Notes: a model not told the origin generated them from the letters alone. Shown: positions 1 to 9,757, numbered from the stretch's first letter. The stretch is 64,000 nucleotides of DNA from Aeromonas eucrenophila (GCF_000819865.1 NZ_CDDF01000005.1:903421-967420); one strand, 5' to 3'. Program-made: numbers and translations.

Positions 1-144
1 CTTGAATTGATCCAGCTGTGCCTTGGCTTGCCGGGCCTGCTCGGCCTGGAGCTTTCCCGTGGTGGCCGCGGTGCCGACCAGCTCGGGGCCGCAGCCGCCG
101 AGCAGCAGGGGAATGAGGGGTAATAGGCATCTGAATGTCGACAT
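1..144 (-). CDS. Putative small lipoprotein (5' part only)
   Basis: An ATG at 144 opens a reading frame that runs off the left edge after 48 codons without a stop. The first residues (MSTFRCLLPLIPLLLGGC) form a lipoprotein signal with a lipobox-like LGGC, so Cys18 is the likely lipidated residue. The visible mature part is Gly/Ala-rich and then Lys/Gln-rich, possibly the start of a helix. A GGGAGGG stretch just upstream could serve as the ribosome-binding site, although it lies close to the ATG. The family is not recognised. The frame was read directly from the sequence, and the C-terminus is outside the window. Confidence 0.6.
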   Translation of the reverse strand, partial: MSTFRCLLPLIPLLLGGCGPELVGTAATTGKLQAEQARQAKAQLDQFK

Positions 145-293
145 GGGCCCTCCCGTCAGGCTCTCAGTATTGTCATCGGCGCCCGCTCTGAGGGGCTTGC
201 CCAAGGTTTGAGTGTAGCGGCAGCCTGGCGTTGGCTGGTGGTTTGGCGAGGTGCTGGCAGCGGGTGGCGGTTGTGACAGCGCCTATGCCCGGC

Positions 294-322
294 AATAAAA
301 ACGCCGATCAGAGGATCGGCGT
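294..322 (-). terminator. Rho-independent terminator after the EAL response regulator
   Basis: On the minus strand a perfect 9-bp stem (ACGCCGATC at 301-309 against GATCGGCGT at 314-322) with a 4-nt loop is followed by TTTTTATT. It lies 15 bp beyond the stop of the response regulator gene. Confidence 0.85.
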
Positions 323-336
323 CTTGCTGGTTGGCG

Positions 337-1548
337 TTATGCCCGCTGGACAGGGCCGGTGGCCCGCCAGCGGCTGTGCCACTGGGCCAGCTGATCGCGG
401 GGCATGGGGTGCCCCACGTAATAGCCCTGACACTCGTCGCAGCCAAGGCGAGCCAGCTGATCCCAGGTGCCCTTGTCTTCGACCCCCTCGGCGACCGACT
501 TGAGGCCTATTTTGTGCACCAGGGTCAGGGTCGACTCTATGATGGCGAGCCGCACCGGATCCTCATGGCAGCGATCGACGAAGCTGCGATCCAGCTTGAG
601 TTCGGTGAAGGGCAGCTGGTTGAGTTGCTGCATCGAGGAGTAGCCGGTGCCAAAGTCATCGATGGAGAGGCCAAAGCCGTGCATCCGCAGCCGGCTCAAC
701 CGCTCGAGGGATTGGCCGAGATCCTTGATGAAGGCGCTTTCTGTCACCTCCAGGGTGATGAGCTCGGGTGCGATCCGCCTCGACTCGCACAGCGTGATCA
801 GGCGATCGCACAGATCTCCCTCGACCAGGCTGACGCTGGAGAGGTTCATCGACAACCTGATGGTCGAGCCGGCTGTCTGCCAGCTCTCCAGATCCCGCAG
901 GCACTGCTCGATGAGGCGTTCGGTCAGGGGACCGATGAGGCCGCACTCCTCGGCCAGGGGGATGAAGCGCGCGGGCGCTATCATGCCAAGGGTCGGGTGC
1001 AGCCAGCGGGCCAGCGCCTCCACCCCCAGCAACTCGCCGGTGGCGAGGCTCACCTTGGGCTGATACCAGGGCACGATTTCTCCCTGATTTTCCAGCGCCC
1101 TGGCCAGTTCGGCGACCTCGATGAGCGGGCCTGTCCCCGCCTGCTGCAGGTTGTCATCCGGTACCCAGCTGGCGAGCAGCTCGGTGAGCCGCCCCTGGCT
1201 GGCTGGTTTATCCAGCCGGCCGAGTACCCGCAGGCCATAGGCGTCGCTCATGCGCCGCACCGCCTCGACCACGTCCTCCTCGAGGGCGCTCACCAGTATG
1301 ATGCCGCCGCGAAACCCGCTCAGGGAGAGACGGCGCAGCAGCGCCATGCCGTCCATGCCGGGCATGCGCAGATCGCAGAGCAGGATATCCACCTGCTGCT
1401 GTCGGCACAGGGCCAGCGCCGCCTCGCCATCCGCGGCCTCCAGCGGTACCCGATAACCCAGGGCCTGGATCTGGTGCATCAGCGCCTTGCGCTGAAAGGT
1501 GTTGTCTTCCACCACCAGAAGGGAAATGTCAGTGGAGGGTCTGTTCAT
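337..1548 (-). CDS. Response regulator with EAL c-di-GMP phosphodiesterase domain
   Basis: This 403-residue protein has an N-terminal receiver domain (about 8-125), with acidic pocket residues EDN near 15 and a likely phospho-acceptor Asp59. A C-terminal EAL domain (about 150-390) follows. The catalytic signature looks complete: EAL at 177-179, SMNLS with Asn235, the LEVTES acidic motif near 267-271, DDFGTG at 297-302, KLDRSF and AEGVED. It should therefore hydrolyse c-di-GMP when phosphorylated. The gene overlaps the 3' end of the hybrid kinase by 20 bp, so the two form an operon and a likely signalling pair. The layout resembles the RocS/RocR (SadS/SadR) systems of Pseudomonas, where a BvgS-like kinase acts through an EAL regulator. 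That resemblance is by domain order only. Confidence 0.9.
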   Translation of the reverse strand: MNRPSTDISLLVVEDNTFQRKALMHQIQALGYRVPLEAADGEAALALCRQQQVDILLCDLRMPGMDGMALLRRLSLSGFRGGIILVSALEEDVVEAVRRMSDAYGLRVLGRLDKPASQGRLTELLASWVPDDNLQQAGTGPLIEVAELARALENQGEIVPWYQPKVSLATGELLGVEALARWLHPTLGMIAPARFIPLAEECGLIGPLTERLIEQCLRDLESWQTAGSTIRLSMNLSSVSLVEGDLCDRLITLCESRRIAPELITLEVTESAFIKDLGQSLERLSRLRMHGFGLSIDDFGTGYSSMQQLNQLPFTELKLDRSFVDRCHEDPVRLAIIESTLTLVHKIGLKSVAEGVEDKGTWDQLARLGCDECQGYYVGHPMPRDQLAQWHSRWRATGPVQRA

Positions 1549-4500
1549 CGAGCCATGCTCCTATCTCGCTGCCGATCGCCTGTATTCTCTCTTGCAGTTG
1601 GCGCACCAGCTCGGCCAATGGCACCGCTTGCTGCTGTTTGCAGCAGCTCTCCACGGCCTGTGCCAGCTCGGCCAGTTCGTGCTCGCCTGTCATCTGGGCC
1701 GCCCCCATGATGCTGTGGGCCGCATTGAACAGGCGATCCCATTCCAGTCCGGGTAGCGAGTCCTGCAGGCGCGCCAGATCGATACCGTTGCTGTTCACAT
1801 ATTCGGCCGCCAGGGTGCGGGCCACGGTCTCGCCACCAAACAGGGCTATCCAGCGCTCCCTCATGGCGCTGCCAGCCGGCACTCCCGAGGCAAGCTCGGG
1901 CGCCGGCATCAGATACTCTCCCAGTATCCGGCCGAGATCCTCCAGACTGTAGGGCTTGTAGAGCATCTGGGTCATGCCGGCCCGGTCGCTCTGGCGACTC
2001 ACCATCCTGGAGGCATCCGCAGTCACGCCTATGATGGGCGCCGTCACCCCCAGCTCACGCAGGGCCGCCGTCAGGCGGTAGCCATCGAGATCGGGCATGT
2101 GGCAGTCGGTGAGCAGCAGATCGAAGTGTTCCTTCTGCCAGGCATCCAGCGCCAGGCGCCCGTTTTCGCAGAGCCTGAACTCCACGCCAAGCAGGCCGAG
2201 TTGACGTTGCAGCAGGGCACGGTTGACGGGGTGATCCTCGGCGACCAGCACCCGGCCTCTTAGCCGCTGGATGGAGGGGGCGACTCGCGACTCGCTGCCC
2301 TGTGGCGCTGTCAGCTCTAGGCAGCTCTCCAGCAGCAGATCGGGGTAGAGAGGCTGGCTGCCAAGACGCAAGCAGTGGCGCTGATGCAGGCTGGTGCGCA
2401 GGCTCTCCTGCTCGGACAGGAAGATGATGCGATGAGCTTGCAGCTCGGGCGCATCGAACGCGGTTCCCTTGTTCAGACTTTGTGGCGGGCAGAGTCGGTG
2501 CAGATCGGTCTCGTCGAGCAGCAGCAGCCCTGGGGCGAGGGCGCCGCCTCGCTCACAAAGCCGCACCTCGGCCCCGAAGCTGCGCAGCAGGGTGGCCCCA
2601 TAGTGCAGGGACGCCGACACCTGCCAGCAAGTGCCCGCCAGCGGCTTCCCTTCCCAGTGTGGCTCGGGCAGTGGCAGCGACAATATGGCCCGGGTGCCCT
2701 GGCCGGGATCACTCTCTAGGCTGAGCTGGCCCCCCATCCGCTCGGCCAGATTGCGGCTGATGGCCAGCCCCAGCCCGGATCCCCCGAAGCGGCGGCTGAT
2801 GCTGGTCTCGCCCTGCTCGAAGGGATTGAAGAGGCGGGACAGCCGCTCGGGAGGGATGCCGATGCCGGTGTCCTCCACCCGCAGCCACAGTCGCTGATCC
2901 CGATAGGCCAGGGTGATGATGACGTTGCCCCGTTCGGTGAACTTGATGGCGTTGTGCAGCAGGTTGGAGAAGATCTGCTCCAGCCGGTTGGGATCGATCT
3001 CGACCCGATCCGGCAGGGCCGGATCCCACTGCAGCTGGACCTGCAACCCCTTCTGGCGCGCGGGTGGCCACGTTGCTGCGCACCACGGCGCACAGCACCT
3101 CGGCCAGGCGCACCGGCCGCGGATCCAGGTGCAGTTGACCGGCCTCCATCTTGGAGTAGTCGAGGATATCGTTGACCAGATAGAGCAGGTTGTTGGCTGA
3201 GCTGACCACGTTGCGCACCAGATAGTGCTGATCCTCGCTGAGCTGACCCAGCCGCAGCAGCTCCAGCATGCCGTGCATGCCGGCGATGGGGGTGCGCAGC
3301 TCGTGACTCATGGTGGCCAGGAACCTATCCCGGGCCTGGGTCGCCGCCTCGGCCTTCTGGCGCGCCTCCTCGAGCGCCCGCTGCTGGGCCTTCAGCGCCG
3401 TGATGTCCTGCACCATACCGTACAGCACGGCCTGGCCATCGGGTTGGCGTATGACATTGCCACGCACCTGCAGGGTACGTGCCCGACCGTTCACGAGACG
3501 GGACGGGAAGCTGAGATCGACCCGGTTCTCTTCATTGATCTGGCGCTCCAGCTCGGTGAGCAGCAGGGAGCGCAGTTGCGCGTCCAGATGGGGGAACAGA
3601 TCGTGGTACTGATTGGTGAGCAGTTCCTCACTGGTGCGCAGATCCATTTCCTGATAGCCGGCGCTGACATACTGGAAGTGCCCCTGACCCTCGCCCAGAT
3701 ATTGGAACTGGAACACGAAACCGGGAATGCTGTCGGTGAGCCTCGCCAGCCGAGCCTCGGCCTCCTGGGCGCGGGCCTGGGCATGCAATTGTTCGGTGGT
3801 GTCGGTGAGGACGGTAAGGATCCCCGCCTTTTCCCCGTCCAGCCCCCGAAACAGCCGCTTGTGATAGGTGATGAGACGCTCGTTGCCATCGGCTTGCCAG
3901 GCTTCCTGAAAGTGGAGGTCCTCCCCGTTTTCCCACACCCAGGCATCTTGTTCCTGGATCCGCAGTATGACCTCAAAGGGCAGTACATCGGTGAGCAGCG
4001 CCGCGTAATCTCCGTAGGTGTCTGCGCCACCGAGGTAGAACTGGCGGTATGCCCGGTTGGTGATGGCGATCTCCAGGCGTTCGTTGGTGAGCACCACCAT
4101 GTTGGGCAGGGTGTCGAGCAGGGTCTCCATCAGCTGCAACTGGTGTGAGAGCTGCGCCTCGGCCCGCTGGCGCTGGCGTACCTCGCGGCTCAAGGAGCGG
4201 TTCCACAGGTAGCCCAGCAGCGCCACCAGCAGTATGCCGCCCATCATCCCGGACACGACGCGCAGCAACTGGGTGCGGTTGATGCCGGTCTCGATCTTCA
4301 GGGTGAACCACTTGTCCTGCAGCAGTTGCATCTCCTGCGGGCTGACAGAGCCCAGGGCCTTGTTGAGGATGCTGGCCAGCATGGGGTTGTCCTTGGTCAC
4401 CGCCATCGCCATGGGCACATCCAGCTCGTTGCCGCGGTAGGCGATGTGAAGCTTCAGATCTGACTCATGGCGCAAGAGTTGCTCGTTGATGCCCTCACTG

Positions 4501-5813
4501 GTGAGGATGTAGTCCACCTTGCCCGTGGCGAGGGCGGTCAGTTGTTCATCGAAGGAGAAAAAGGGCACGGGTTCGGCTTGCCAGGCGCTGATGATGGCGA
4601 TGTCGGCCGAGGCGTTGCTCGCCGCTACCCTGGCTCCCTTCAGCTCCTTGAGTGAGCTGATCTCCCCTCGTTCATTGTTGGAGACGAGCAGGCGTTTCAG
4701 GGTCAGATAATCGGAGGTGAAGAGCAGGTGCTGGCGCCGCTCTGGCAGGTTGACCACGGTGGGGGCCAGCGCCAGCTTGCCCTCTTCAACCATCACCAGG
4801 GAGTTTTGCCCGTGGGTGGGGTGCAGTTTGAAGCGCAGCCCGCTGCGCCGCTCGATCAGGGTCAGCAAGTCCGCCACCAGGCCGCTGAAGTGGCCGCTCT
4901 TGTCTACCTGGCCGAGGCCGACCCAGGGGCCCGGGGCGAAGCTCACCTCCGGGTGCGCGGCGATCCAGGCCGATTCCTCTGGGGTGAACAGGCTGGACTC
5001 CCCGCTCTTTTTCTGTGGCTTGTTATAGGCATCGGCCAGTTGGATGAGCGCGTGCTTGTCCTGGGGGGTGAGGCTATCCACCGCCAGGCTCAGCAATTTC
5101 CCCAGCCGCTCGTTGGTGGCAGCCGTTGTCAGGGCCAGCTGGGCGGGTGCTATCCAGGGAACCTCGACCAGAGCGCTGGCCTTGAGGCTCTGGTTGGGGA
5201 GGCTGCTCTCCAGGTAGGGGCGATCGGAGAGATAGGCATCCGCCAGCCCGTATTTGACCATGAACAGGGCCTCGGTGTTGACGTCCACCCGCTTGATCTT
5301 CTTGAAACCGAGGTGCTCGAGCAGATCACAGCTGTCGTAGCCGCGCTCGCAGACCCACTGCATCTGCGCGGCCTGAGCCAGGCTGGGGGGATCTTTGGGC
5401 TTGCCGAGCAGCACGGCACGGGGGATCTCGATGAGCGGCGCGGTGAAATGCATCCAGGTCTGGCGTTGGGGGGTCATCGCCACGCCGGCCAGGGCATCCA
5501 CCTCGCCGCTGCGCAAGGCGAGCTGGGCATCGTTGAAGGTGGGATAGGCGCGGTAGCGGAGGCTGAGTCCGAGCCGCTGGCTGACGGCCTGCAGGTAGTC
5601 GTGTAACAGACCCTGATAGTGATCCTTGCCCGAGTAGAAACTGTAAGGCGCCCAGTCTGAGGCGGGCATGCCGACCACCAGGGTCTGCTTCTCGCGCAGC
5701 CATGCTTGCTGGCCGGGATCGAGGCGCAGGGCATAGGGTGCCGGCACCTCGGCCTGTGCGCACCGAAGGGTCAGTAAAGTCAGCAAAATCAGTAGTTTTA
5801 CAATCCCACGCAA
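1529..5813 (-). pseudogene. EvgS/BvgS-type hybrid sensor kinase, frameshifted
   Basis: Two overlapping frames together encode one sensor kinase of about 1,428 residues. The first frame (5813 down to about 3060) carries a signal peptide, two periplasmic solute-binding (SBP_bac_3) domains (about 28-265 and 275-500), one membrane span (about 515-537), two PAS-like regions (about 560-820) and a HisKA domain with MSHELRTP, His837. It then goes out of frame. The second frame supplies the ATPase domain (NLLHNAIKF, DTGIGIP, GGSGLGLAIS), a receiver with phospho-Asp in LLTDCHMP, and an HPt domain with AHSIMG. The first frame otherwise runs on to 2709 as low-quality sequence. One extra base at about 3055-3062 explains everything, so this is either a real null allele or a sequencing error. 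The gene lies just upstream of and overlaps its EAL partner. Confidence 0.85.
3047..3065 (-). other. Frameshift site in the hybrid kinase
   Basis: On the minus strand the frame leaves the conserved reading within a GC-alternating run (plus-strand GGCGCGCGGG at 3055-3064). Removing one base there joins residues ...NVATRA to QKGLQVQLQWD..., which restores the linker into the ATPase domain. No slippery heptamer typical of programmed frameshifting is present. Confidence 0.75.
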
Positions 5814-5830
5814 GATGGATTCCCGAATGA

Positions 5831-5846
5831 TGTGATGGCGGTCACA
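5831..5846. promoter_or_regulatory. CRP site between kinase and methyltransferase genes
   Basis: TGTGA-N6-TCACA matches the CRP consensus exactly. It lies in the 119-bp divergent gap, 18 bp from the kinase start. On the plus side an extended -10 (TGG-TATAGA, 5886-5894) predicts a transcript start near 5901. The CRP site would then be centred at about -62, a class I position for the methyltransferase gene. For the kinase it would sit at or downstream of the start site, which suggests repression there. Function is inferred. Confidence 0.55.
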
Positions 5847-5932
5847 GTGTAAGGGGCTGCTCCTCGCACTGTCTATTGATAAGGTTGGTATAGACAGCTC
5901 GAATTCAGCTCAAGTTTCAAAAGGAGTGAGGG

Positions 5933-6682
5933 ATGGACAGTACCCAGCGATTTTCGGCCCGGGTTGAGGCCTATGTGAAATACCGACCCGGATACCCGAC
6001 CGCCATGCTGGACTTTCTGGTCAGGCAGCTCGGCATGGGCCCCCATGCCGTGGTCGCCGATATAGGGGCGGGCACCGGCATTCTGACCGCCTTGCTTGCC
6101 CCTCGGGTGGGCCAGCTGTGGGCGGTGGAGCCCAATGCGGAGATGCGTGGCGCCGCCGAGCGGTTGCTGACGGGGGTCGATCATATCCACTGGCTGAGCG
6201 GCAGCGCTGAGCAGACCGGGGTGCCGACGGGGGCGCTGGATCTGGTCACCGTCGCCCAGGCCTTTCACTGGTTCGACAGAGCCGCCTTCAAGGCCGAGTG
6301 TCGCCGCCTGTTGAAGCCGGGTGGACGGGTCGCGCTCATCTGGAACGACAGGCTGATGGACACCCCGTTTCTCGAGGCCTATGAGGCGGGGCTGCGGGCC
6401 CATTCGGGGGACTATGAGGAGGTCAATCATCGCAATCTCGGCGACGCCGACTTTCAGGCCTTCTTCGAGGGGGAGTATCGCCTCGATCGCTTCGAGAACC
6501 GCCAGCTGTTCGATCTCGACGGTGTGCTGGGGCGGCTCAACTCCTCTTCCTATGCACCCGCCATCGGCACGCCGGCCTATGAGCAACTGACTGCGCTGAT
6601 CCGCCGCGAGTTCGCGCGTTATGCGGTCGATGGCCGGATCCCCTTCAACTATTGCACCCTGGTTTATAGCGGTCGGGTCTAG
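5933..6682 (+). CDS. Class I SAM-dependent methyltransferase
   Basis: This 249-residue protein of the Methyltransf_11 type has motif I VADIGAGTGILT near 41-52, an acidic motif AVEPNAEM after it, and the AQAFHWFD and LKPGGRVALIWN motifs usual in this family. It has no membrane segment, so it is probably cytosolic. The substrate cannot be told from sequence. AAAGGAGTG precedes the ATG at good spacing. It is transcribed away from the kinase gene, has a CRP site upstream, and ends just before a bidirectional terminator, so it is probably monocistronic. Confidence 0.85.
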   Translation: MDSTQRFSARVEAYVKYRPGYPTAMLDFLVRQLGMGPHAVVADIGAGTGILTALLAPRVGQLWAVEPNAEMRGAAERLLTGVDHIHWLSGSAEQTGVPTGALDLVTVAQAFHWFDRAAFKAECRRLLKPGGRVALIWNDRLMDTPFLEAYEAGLRAHSGDYEEVNHRNLGDADFQAFFEGEYRLDRFENRQLFDLDGVLGRLNSSSYAPAIGTPAYEQLTALIRREFARYAVDGRIPFNYCTLVYSGRV

Positions 6683-6719
6683 GGGCTGTCTTTGAGGGGT
6701 GAGCCATGGCTTGTTGCCA

Positions 6720-6752
6720 CAAAAAAGCCCTCGCCAACGGGCGGGGGCTTTG
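6720..6752. terminator. Bidirectional terminator
   Basis: An A-run, a GCCCTCGCC / GGCGGGGGC stem with a short loop, and a T-run on the minus strand (GGGCTTTTTT) lie between the convergent methyltransferase and small periplasmic protein genes. Confidence 0.75.
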
Positions 6753-6779
6753 CATGGTGATGCGGTCGATCTCGGGGCG

Positions 6780-7025
6780 TCAACCCTTGTCGATGCCAAG
6801 CAGGGTCATGGCCTTGGCCAGGGTATCGACGGATTCCTGATGCTTGCCCTCCTTGTGCAGGGTTTCCCCTTCGGCCCTCAGCTGTTTCACCTCGGCCAGC
6901 TTCTCGGCACTGATGACGGGGCCGGCGGCCAGGGCATCGTCAATTTTCTTCATGTCCATGGGGCAGTGGAAGGCCAGTGCGCTACCGGCGAACAGCAGAC
7001 CGGCCAGCAAGAGTATGGTTTTCAT
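6780..7025 (-). CDS. Small conserved periplasmic protein
   Basis: The 81-residue product begins with a clear signal peptide (MKTILLLAGLLFAGSALA). The mature part starts FHCPMDMKKID and is mostly helical and charged, ending in LLGIDKG. A single Cys and two Met lie close together at the mature N-terminus (HCPMDM), a pattern that could bind a metal, but this is conjecture. The upstream in-frame extension to 7103 is rejected because the signal peptide starts at 7025. Similar short proteins are, to my knowledge, common and uncharacterised in proteobacteria. It is convergent with the methyltransferase gene and follows the ahpF terminator. Confidence 0.75.
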   Translation of the reverse strand: MKTILLLAGLLFAGSALAFHCPMDMKKIDDALAAGPVISAEKLAEVKQLRAEGETLHKEGKHQESVDTLAKAMTLLGIDKG

Positions 7026-7107
7026 GTTCAGATCCCAATGTGGTGGATGCCTATCAAGGATAGCGCTCGGGCAGCGGGGTGTGGCCAGTACCGGGCGACG
7101 CATATGA

Positions 7108-7134
7108 AAAAGCCGACTCCAGGGAGTCGGCTTC
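7108..7134 (-). terminator. Terminator after ahpF
   Basis: A perfect 11-bp stem (AAGCCGACTCC / GGAGTCGGCTT) is followed on the minus strand by TTTCAT, 20 bp past the ahpF stop. Confidence 0.85.
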
Positions 7135-7153
7135 TTGTTGAGCGATGAGCCTA

Positions 7154-8740
7154 TCAGGCGGTCACTGCCTCGCCCTTGACGGCACTCTCTTCCGGCGCGG
7201 CATTGCGGATGAGGTAATCAAAGGCCCCCAGTGCCGCGGTGGCACCGGCCCCCATGGAGATGATGATCTGCTTGAACGGCACAGTAGTAGCATCTCCTGC
7301 TGCGTAGACGCCGGGCAGGGAGGTGGCACCCTTGGTGTCGATCTCGATCTCGCCAAAGCGGGTCAGGGCCACGTCGCTCCCCTTGAGGAACTCGGTGTTC
7401 GGCACCAGACCGATCTGCACGAAGATGCCGGCGACCGCCAGGTGCTTGATCTCACCCGTGGTGCGATCTTCGTAATCCATGCCCACCACCTTGCTGCCGT
7501 CACCGATGACTTCGGTGGTGCGGGCGCTCATGATGATGTCGATATTGCCCATGGAGCGGGCCTTCTTCTGCAGCACGTCGTCGGCACGCAGGGTATCGGC
7601 AAACTCCACCACGGTGACGTGCTCGACGATACCAGCCAGGTCGATGGCTGCTTCGATACCGGAGTTACCGCCACCGATCACCGCCACGCGCTTGCCCTTG
7701 AAGAAGGGACCGTCGCAGTGCGGGCAGTAGGCCACGCCCTTGGTGCGGTATTCCACCTCACCCGGTACGTTCAGATCGCGCCAGCGGGCACCGGTGGCCA
7801 GGATCACGGCACGGCTCTTCAAGGTTGCGCCTGAGGCGAGCGCCACGTTCACGTAACCATCCTTGCTGATGGCGGCGGCACGCTGCTCGGTGATCACTTC
7901 CACGCCGTACTGCTTGACGTGCTGCTCCAGGCTCGCGGCCAGCTTCGGGCCCTCGGTGTAGGGCACGGAGATGAAGTTTTCGATGCCGACGGTGTCCATC
8001 ACCTGACCACCGAAGCGCTCGGCGACGATGGCGGTGCGAATGCCTTTACGGGCGGCATAGATGGCAGCGGCGGCGCCAGCCGGGCCACCACCGACCACCA
8101 GCACGTCGTAGGGGGCTTTCTCGCTGAGCTCGGCGGCTTTGCGCTCAGCGGCGCCGGTATCGAGCTTGGCGACGATCTCTTCCAGGGAGATACGGCCCTG
8201 GCTGAACGGCTGACCGTTCATATAAACGTTCGGCACGGCCATGATCTGACGCTCAGCGACCTCATCCTGGAACAGGGCACCGTCGATCATGGTGTGAGTG
8301 ATGCCGGGGTTCAGGGTCGCCATCAGGTTCAGGGCCTGCACCACGTCCGGGCAGTTGTGGCAGGACAGAGAGATATAGGTCTCGAAGTGGAACTCGCCCT
8401 TCAGGTTCTTGACCTGCTCCAGCACGGCCGGATCGGCTTTGGAGGGGTGTCCGCCGCTTTGCAGCAGGGCGAGTACCAGAGAAGTGAATTCATGACCCAT
8501 GGGGATGCCGGCAAAATGCACGCGCGGGGCTTGACCCTGGGGCGCGATGCTCATGGAAGGCTTGCGGGCGTTACGGCCATCGGTCATGGCGATTTTGGGG
8601 GACATGTCGCTGATTTCTGTGGCCAGGGCCAACAGTTCCGCTGACTTGTCGCTGTCATTGCCGGACACGCTGATCTCGATGGGATTGACGATGTACTGCA
8701 GGTAACCGTTGAGTTGTTGTTTGAGGTTGGTATCTAACAT
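7154..8740 (-). CDS. ahpF: Alkyl hydroperoxide reductase subunit F
   Basis: This 528-residue flavoprotein disulfide reductase passes electrons from NADH through FAD and two redox disulfides to AhpC. The N-terminal thioredoxin-like fold carries CHNCPD. The FAD motif [17 protein letters not shown], the active CPHCDGPFF, the NAD(H) motif [10 protein letters not shown] and the C-terminal [16 protein letters not shown] are all present. The start at 8740 follows AAGGAA at good spacing; the upstream extension to 8797 lies in the intergenic gap. It is downstream of ahpC, separated by a strong hairpin that may lower its expression relative to ahpC. Confidence 0.97.
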   Translation of the reverse strand: MLDTNLKQQLNGYLQYIVNPIEISVSGNDSDKSAELLALATEISDMSPKIAMTDGRNARKPSMSIAPQGQAPRVHFAGIPMGHEFTSLVLALLQSGGHPSKADPAVLEQVKNLKGEFHFETYISLSCHNCPDVVQALNLMATLNPGITHTMIDGALFQDEVAERQIMAVPNVYMNGQPFSQGRISLEEIVAKLDTGAAERKAAELSEKAPYDVLVVGGGPAGAAAAIYAARKGIRTAIVAERFGGQVMDTVGIENFISVPYTEGPKLAASLEQHVKQYGVEVITEQRAAAISKDGYVNVALASGATLKSRAVILATGARWRDLNVPGEVEYRTKGVAYCPHCDGPFFKGKRVAVIGGGNSGIEAAIDLAGIVEHVTVVEFADTLRADDVLQKKARSMGNIDIIMSARTTEVIGDGSKVVGMDYEDRTTGEIKHLAVAGIFVQIGLVPNTEFLKGSDVALTRFGEIEIDTKGATSLPGVYAAGDATTVPFKQIIISMGAGATAALGAFDYLIRNAAPEESAVKGEAVTA

Positions 8741-8826
8741 GGTCGAATTCCTTCTTGCTGAATGCGGGTCGGCGGCATTACTGGATAAAGAGAACACTGA
8801 ATACAGACAATACGGGGCCTGAAAGC

Positions 8827-8852
8827 AGACCGGCCCTTGAATGGGCCGGTCT
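8827..8852. other. Intercistronic hairpin between ahpC and ahpF
   Basis: A perfect 10-bp stem (AGACCGGCCC / GGGCCGGTCT) with a 6-nt loop lacks a convincing T-tract. It could cause partial termination or protect the 3' end of ahpC mRNA, giving more AhpC than AhpF. Confidence 0.6.
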
Positions 8853-8866
8853 TGGAGGAGGGAGGC

Positions 8867-9433
8867 TTAGATTTTGCCTACCAGATCCAGGGACGGGGCC
8901 AGAGTGGCTTCGCCTTCTTTCCACTTGGCCGGGCAGACTTCACCCGGGTGGGAGGCAACGTACTGGGCAGCCTTGACCTTGCGCAGCAGTTCCAGAGCGT
9001 CACGACCGATGCCGCCAGCGTTGATTTCAACGATCTGGATGATGCCTTGCGGGTCGATCACGAAGGTACCGCGGTCAGCCAGGCCAGCTTCTTCGATCAT
9101 CACGCCGAAGTTGCGGGTGATGGCACCGGTCGGGTCGCCGATCATCGGGTACTGGATCTTCTTGATGGTGTCAGAAGTGTCGTGCCAGGCCTTGTGAGTG
9201 AAGTGGGTGTCGGTAGAGACGGCGTAGATCTCGACGCCCAGCTTCTTGAATGCAGCGTAGTTGTCAGCCAGGTCACCCAGCTCGGTCGGGCAAACGAAGG
9301 TGAAGTCAGCCGGGTAGAAGAACACCACGGACCACTTGCCTTTCAGGTCAGCGTCAGACACCTGAACGAATTTGCCTTCGTGGTAAGCGGTAGCGTTGAA
9401 CGGCTTGATTTCGGTGTTGATATAGGTAGACAT
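8867..9433 (-). CDS. ahpC: Alkyl hydroperoxide reductase subunit C (2-Cys peroxiredoxin)
   Basis: This 188-residue typical 2-Cys peroxiredoxin reduces H2O2 and organic hydroperoxides and is recycled by AhpF. The peroxidatic Cys48 lies in DFTFVCPTE and the resolving Cys167 in GEVCPAKW. The GGIGR motif and the length match the E. coli enzyme (187). AAGGAG precedes the ATG. A promoter and an OxyR-like site lie upstream, which suggests induction by peroxide. Confidence 0.98.
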   Translation of the reverse strand: MSTYINTEIKPFNATAYHEGKFVQVSDADLKGKWSVVFFYPADFTFVCPTELGDLADNYAAFKKLGVEIYAVSTDTHFTHKAWHDTSDTIKKIQYPMIGDPTGAITRNFGVMIEEAGLADRGTFVIDPQGIIQIVEINAGGIGRDALELLRKVKAAQYVASHPGEVCPAKWKEGEATLAPSLDLVGKI

Positions 9434-9516
9434 GTATTTGCTCCTTGGTGATGTACATGTGCCCGTCCGGTTGTGAAAAGTGGGTCCGGACCAGGCGTTT
9501 AACTTTCGACGGGGTC

Positions 9517-9544
9517 ATCATAGGGCTTTTCGCTAATCGGTCAA
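9517..9544 (-). promoter_or_regulatory. Putative ahpC promoter
   Basis: On the minus strand TTGACC (9544-9539) and TATGAT (9522-9517) are separated by 16 bp, about 85-110 bp upstream of the ahpC ATG. The OxyR-like site lies just beyond the -35. Confidence 0.55.
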
Positions 9545-9558
9545 AGCCACAATTTTGA

Positions 9559-9595
9559 ATCACTTAAATCTATTTATTAGATAGCCCATCACAAC
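9559..9595 (-). promoter_or_regulatory. Putative OxyR binding site upstream of ahpC
   Basis: OxyR recognises four tetranucleotides, ATAG-N7-CTAT-N7-ATAG-N7-CTAT. On the minus strand the spacing is kept: GTTG-N7-CTAT-N7-ATAG-N7-TGAT. The two inner elements are perfect and the outer two are weak. The third spacer also fits the nTnnnAn preference. The site ends 14 bp upstream of the putative -35. The known regulation of ahpC by OxyR supports the call. Confidence 0.55.
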
Positions 9596-9610
9596 TGTAC
9601 CTAACATGAA

Positions 9611-9631
9611 TATCTCAGGCCTTGAGAGATA
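9611..9631. repeat. Small inverted repeat upstream of ahpC
   Basis: TATCTC (9611-9616) and GAGATA (9626-9631) flank AGGCCTTGA, whose inner bases can also pair. It sits just upstream of the OxyR-like site. It could be a second operator or chance; nothing else identifies it. Confidence 0.3.
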
Positions 9632-9757
9632 ACTCATTGTCGAAGTTCAATTTCTGTCCGGCAGGTCACATTTTCAAGTCCCGGATGGGATCTTGTTTTA
9701 TCCATGAGATGAAAACAGGGAAATAGGAAGGATCCTAGGGGAGGGCGGAAGACGGAC

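Noticed and set aside
3047..3065. Programmed ribosomal frameshift in the hybrid kinase
   Set aside because: There is no slippery heptamer or internal ribosome-binding-site-like stimulator; a GC-alternating run is more typical of an indel or error.
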